The notes under the pieces: generated by a model
Database searches by the model: none
What the model was told of the DNA's origin: nothing
The model's input: the letters and a program-made list of their open reading frames with translations, nothing else
Program-made: the position numbers and the translations under genes
Source: Natrialba sp. SSL1
Lineage (GTDB): Archaea > Halobacteriota > Halobacteria > Halobacteriales > Natrialbaceae
Direction: 5' to 3'
DNA length: 64,000 nt
Assembly (NCBI RefSeq): GCF_001861355.1
Contig: NZ_MASN01000040.1
Coordinates: 1-64,000 of the forward strand
In this document: piece after piece, positions 60,937 through 64,000 of the stretch
Layout of the letters: each line of letters opens with the position of its first letter
Position numbering within the stretch: position 1 is the stretch's first letter

Positions 60937-63369
60937 ATGACCGGCAGCGACGAGGAACTCGCGAAAGACCTCGGGCTGGTCTCGGCGCTCGCGATCGGTA
61001 TCGGGACCATGATTGGAGCCGGGATCTTCGTCCTCCCAGGTATTGCTGCACAGGAGGCCGGTCCACTCGTCGTGGTCTCGTTCATTGTCGGCGGGATGAT
61101 CGCGATGATCAACGCCTTCTCCGTGAGTGAACTGGGAACGGCGATGCCGAAAGCCGGCGGAGCGTACTACTACATCAACCGAGCGCTCGGTCCGCTGTTC
61201 GGGTCGATATCGGGGATGGGCGACTGGATCGGACTCGCCTTCGCGAGCGCGTTCTACAGCATCGGGTTCGGTGGGTATCTTGCTGACTTACTCGATGGTG
61301 TCGTTGTCCCGATTCCCGGTGTTGGTGAACTCGCACTCCTCCCGACGATTGCCATCGGCCCGCTCGTTCTCACCGAAATTCAGATCGGTGCCGTCATCGC
61401 CGGTGCCGTGTTCGTCGGCGTCAACTACATCGGCGCGAAGGAAACGGGTGGCATTCAGACCGTCATCGTGACCCTGTTGCTCGGTCTCCTCACGATCTTC
61501 GCCATCGTCGGCTTCTTCTCGTTCGACTGGGGAACCGTCACCGCCGACGGCAGCTACGCCCCCGAGGGTGTCGGCGCGATGCTCCCCGGTGCGGCGCTCG
61601 TGTTCGTCTCCTACCTCGGTTACGCGAAGATCGCGACCATCGGAGAGGAACTCAAGAACCCCGGCAGGAACCTTCCGATCGCGATCATCGGCAGCGTCGG
61701 TATCGTGATGGTCATCTACGCCATCCTGGTCGGGCTTCTGATGGGACTGATTCCGCACGAGGAGTTCTTCCTCGATACGGTCGAGGACGCACCGATGTCC
61801 TACGCGGCCGAGATCGTCTTCGACTACCAGTTCCCGGTCGCCGGCTTCGAAATCCCGATTCTCGGGATTGGCGTCACGTCGATTACGCTCGCGGCACTGC
61901 TCGCAACCGCCTCGAGTGCGAACGCATCGATCCTCGCGTCCGCGCGTATCAACTTCGCGATGGGCCGTGACAAAATCGTCTCCGACTCGCTCAACGAGAT
62001 CCACCCCCGATTCGCGACGCCGTACCGCTCGATCGCCATCACCGGTGGCCTGATCATCATCTTCATCATCGGCCTCGGTGAGACAGTCGAGATCCTCTCG
62101 AGTGCAGCAAGCGTGCTCCACCTGGTTGTCTACGCGCTGATCAACGCCTCGCTGATCGTCTTCCGGGAGACGAACCCGCCGGAGTACGATCCGGACTTCG
62201 AGGTACCGTTCTACCCGTACCTGCCGATTGCCGGTTTCGTCCTCTCGCTCGGGTTGATCTACTACATGGACAACACGGCGACCCTGATCGCCGGCGCGTT
62301 CGTCGTCTTCGCAGTTATCTGGTACTTCGCGTACGCGCGAACCAAGACGGATCTCGAGGGACTGCTCGGGACGTACATCCTGGACCGCTCCTCCGAGATG
62401 CCTGACGCAGCCGTCACCGCGGCGAGTGCCGTCAAACCCGCCAACGAGGACGAACACACCGTCGTCGTCCCCGTCTCGAATCCACGAACCGAATCCGAAC
62501 TGCTCTCGCTCGCGAGCGTGCTGGCGAAGGCAAACGACGGTCGCGTCCAGGCCGTCCACATCGTCGAGGTGCCAGACCAGACGCCACTCGAGGAGGGCTC
62601 CGAACACATGCGACGCATCGACGCGGAGTCCCAGAAGCTGATGACGAACGTCGAGCAGAGTACGGAGACGCTCGACGTGCCCGTCGATGTTCGAACGGTC
62701 GTCTCCCATCGATCGTTCGACGAGGTGTTCAACGTCGCCCAGCGCGAGAACGCCGACACGGTCGTTATGGGCTGGGGTCCTGACCGACCGTGGTCTGCGG
62801 GTCGTGCCGAACGGCCGCTCGACGAGCTTACGCACGATCTGCCGTGTGACTTCCTCGTGCTCAACGACCGCGGCTTCGATCCTGAGCGCGTGCTGGTGCC
62901 GACGGCGGGTGGCCCGGACTCCGAACTGAGCGCGGAAGTCGCACGAGAGCTCCGTGAACAGGTCGGTGCGGAGATCACCCTCCTGCACGTCGTTGACGAG
63001 GGGACGAGCCAACAGGACGGCGAAGCGTTCCTGAGCGAGTGGGCCGCTGAGCGCGGACTGGACGATGCGACGATCCGAATCGACACCTCTGGTGACGTCG
63101 AATCTGCGATTGCGACGGCAGCCCGTGACCACTCGCTGGTCGTTATCGGCGCGACCGAACGCGGCCTGCTCTCGCGGCTGTTCCGCGGCTCGCTGGCCTA
63201 CGACGTGGTCAACGAGGTCGACTGTTCGGTCTTGCTCGCCGAACGACCGACCTCGCGATCGCTTCGTGATCGGCTGTTTGGCCGGAAACACGAGCGCACT
63301 GACGGCGACGGCGACACCAACACCAACACCAATACCGACACCGAGAGCAAGCTCGAGAGCGACACCTAA
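60937..63369 (+). CDS. APC amino-acid transporter with two USP domains
   Basis: An 810-aa fusion. Residues 1-470 are an APC-type transporter of 12 helices, with ALAIGIGTMIGAGIFVLPG at the first helix and SELGTAMPKAGGAYYYINRALG near the third. Residues 495-640 and about 645-785 are two universal-stress-protein domains. They begin VVVPVSNPRTESELLSLAS and RVLVPTAGGPDSELSAEVA; the second ends with VIGATERGLLSRLFRGSLAYDVV. The Asp/Asn/Thr-rich tail is encoded by a hexanucleotide tract. In haloarchaea such fusions are common; nucleotide sensing by the USP part is likely to modulate transport. The transported amino acid is unknown. Confidence 0.93.
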   Translation: MTGSDEELAKDLGLVSALAIGIGTMIGAGIFVLPGIAAQEAGPLVVVSFIVGGMIAMINAFSVSELGTAMPKAGGAYYYINRALGPLFGSISGMGDWIGLAFASAFYSIGFGGYLADLLDGVVVPIPGVGELALLPTIAIGPLVLTEIQIGAVIAGAVFVGVNYIGAKETGGIQTVIVTLLLGLLTIFAIVGFFSFDWGTVTADGSYAPEGVGAMLPGAALVFVSYLGYAKIATIGEELKNPGRNLPIAIIGSVGIVMVIYAILVGLLMGLIPHEEFFLDTVEDAPMSYAAEIVFDYQFPVAGFEIPILGIGVTSITLAALLATASSANASILASARINFAMGRDKIVSDSLNEIHPRFATPYRSIAITGGLIIIFIIGLGETVEILSSAASVLHLVVYALINASLIVFRETNPPEYDPDFEVPFYPYLPIAGFVLSLGLIYYMDNTATLIAGAFVVFAVIWYFAYARTKTDLEGLLGTYILDRSSEMPDAAVTAASAVKPANEDEHTVVVPVSNPRTESELLSLASVLAKANDGRVQAVHIVEVPDQTPLEEGSEHMRRIDAESQKLMTNVEQSTETLDVPVDVRTVVSHRSFDEVFNVAQRENADTVVMGWGPDRPWSAGRAERPLDELTHDLPCDFLVLNDRGFDPERVLVPTAGGPDSELSAEVARELREQVGAEITLLHVVDEGTSQQDGEAFLSEWAAERGLDDATIRIDTSGDVESAIATAARDHSLVVIGATERGLLSRLFRGSLAYDVVNEVDCSVLLAERPTSRSLRDRLFGRKHERTDGDGDTNTNTNTDTESKLESDT

Positions 63370-63463
63370 CCACCCCCGTTCTGCCACACTGTCCGCTCTG
63401 CCACACTACCCGTTCTTCCTCACCACCTTTTCTGCCACACCGTTTCCTGTACCGTTCGGGAAC

Positions 63464-63472
63464 GCATATACG
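63464..63472 (+). promoter_or_regulatory. TATA box of NOP5 gene
   Basis: GCATATACG lies 24-32 bp upstream of the ATG at 63496. Confidence 0.55.
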
Positions 63473-63495
63473 AGCCCGGTCACTACGATAGCAGT

Positions 63496-64000
63496 ATGAC
63501 TGACAGCGCCGCCGCGGAGTCGGCCTGGTTCGCGGCCGTCGATGCCGACGACCTCGAGGACCTCGACACCGTCGACACCGACGCCCACGACACCACCGCC
63601 GTCACCGCGATCCGCGACGGAACCGCCGCCACACCCGACAACTGGCCAGCACTGGCCGTCGAAACCGGCATTGCCGACGACGAGGACGAGTACTACGACC
63701 TGCTGCACACAGCAACGATGGCAGCCACTCGCGCCACCGTCACCGAGCGTGAAGCCGCCGACGACCGCCAGCTCGTCCACGCCGTCCGCGCCATGGACGA
63801 CTGCGAACGCACCGCCAACGAACTCGCCGAACGCCTCGCCGAGTGGGCCGGCACCATCGACGCCGACGCCGGCACCGGCACCGCGTTCGCCCGCGACATC
63901 GTCACTGGCGAGCACGCACTCGAGTCCGGCCACGAACCGATCGCCTCCCTGGCCGAACGCGTCGTCGACCTCGCGAACGAAGCCGACGACCTCCGGGAGT
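63496..64000 (+). CDS. nop5: NOP5/NOP56-like C/D RNP core protein (partial, 3' end off window)
   Basis: The first 168 codons of a gene that continues beyond the window. The N-terminal domain (about residues 1-70) contains WFAAVDADDLEDLDTVDTDA and a run ending TAATPDNWPALAVETGIAD. A coiled-coil part follows (about residues 85-168) with ADDRQLVHAVRAMDDCERTANELAERLAEW, typical of haloarchaeal NOP5. The protein binds fibrillarin and L7Ae in 2'-O-methylation RNPs, the machine that uses box C/D guides such as the tRNA-Trp intron in this window. The fibrillarin gene, expected right after nop5 in many archaea, would lie outside. Confidence 0.85.
   Translation, partial: MTDSAAAESAWFAAVDADDLEDLDTVDTDAHDTTAVTAIRDGTAATPDNWPALAVETGIADDEDEYYDLLHTATMAATRATVTEREAADDRQLVHAVRAMDDCERTANELAERLAEWAGTIDADAGTGTAFARDIVTGEHALESGHEPIASLAERVVDLANEADDLRE

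Noticed and set aside
61288..63387. Open frame of about 699 codons on the minus strand across the APC-USP gene
   Set aside because: It mirrors the transporter gene; its product is dominated by Arg/Asp/Val from reversed codons and shows no domain.

Overview
The window is chromosomal DNA of a haloarchaeon. The signs are high GC, very acidic proteins rich in Asp and Glu, TATA boxes 25-32 bp upstream of start codons with almost no leader, a tRNA-Trp with the long archaeal intron, and archaeal information-processing genes (Top6A/B, XPB, Bax1, NOP5). Several families are typical of haloarchaea (HTH_10/Bat-type regulators, HalOD1, DUF5794-like, DUF63). The style, with many Leu-Glu CTCGAG sites and long Asp/Thr/Ser tails, would fit Natrialbaceae, but the genus cannot be settled from the sequence alone. 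No prophage, IS transposase, CRISPR array or rRNA operon is visible.

Layout. 0-4 kb: a 16-bp tandem-unit repeat, a Bat-type HTH regulator, a DUF457 membrane protein, heme A synthase and an M24-fold protein that seems to have lost its metal ligands. 4-9 kb: a winged-helix regulator divergent from top6B-top6A and a 46-aa protein. 9-14.2 kb: YchF GTPase, DUF2267, HTH-GNAT, an HEXXH membrane protein, a second copy of the repeat in a gene-poor 1-kb stretch, and a zinc-ribbon protein. 14.6-18.6 kb: intron-containing tRNA-Trp, a polytopic membrane protein, guaB and a cupin. 18.7-24.3 kb: a Tat lipoprotein, an orphan YcaO protein with a Cys-bearing N-terminal domain, a second Bat-type regulator, an alpha/beta hydrolase and an SPFH protein. 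24.5-32.9 kb: GrpE, XPB helicase, then three opposite-strand genes (HalOD1, PQQ propeller, MscS), then the XPB partner nuclease Bax1, an MBL-like protein and a 59-aa membrane protein.

33-46 kb: a translationally coupled RNA m5C methyltransferase and PUA-like partner, a PAC2 protein, a geranylgeranyl reductase, two amidases, an aldo/keto reductase, small membrane proteins, a PP-loop sulfonucleotide-reductase-like protein, and a coupled DUF354 plus UDP-GlcNAc 2-epimerase pair for surface sugars. 46.5-52.7 kb: haloarchaeal hypotheticals, monothiol glutaredoxin, a split YeeE/YedE sulfur transporter, an aspartoacylase-like enzyme, DUF309 and a 42-aa zinc ribbon. 52.9-64 kb: tRNA-Leu(CAA) with a duplicated 3' end, inositol monophosphatase, DUF63, a TrmB regulator divergent from an S-layer-like protein and RND transporter pair, an APC transporter with USP domains, and the 5' part of NOP5, which runs off the window.

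The points most worth following are the orphan YcaO protein, the tRNA-Leu attachment-site scar, the TrmB/S-layer/RND cassette with a candidate operator, the haloarchaeal insertion with an internal duplication in Top6B, and the split XPB-Bax1 locus.
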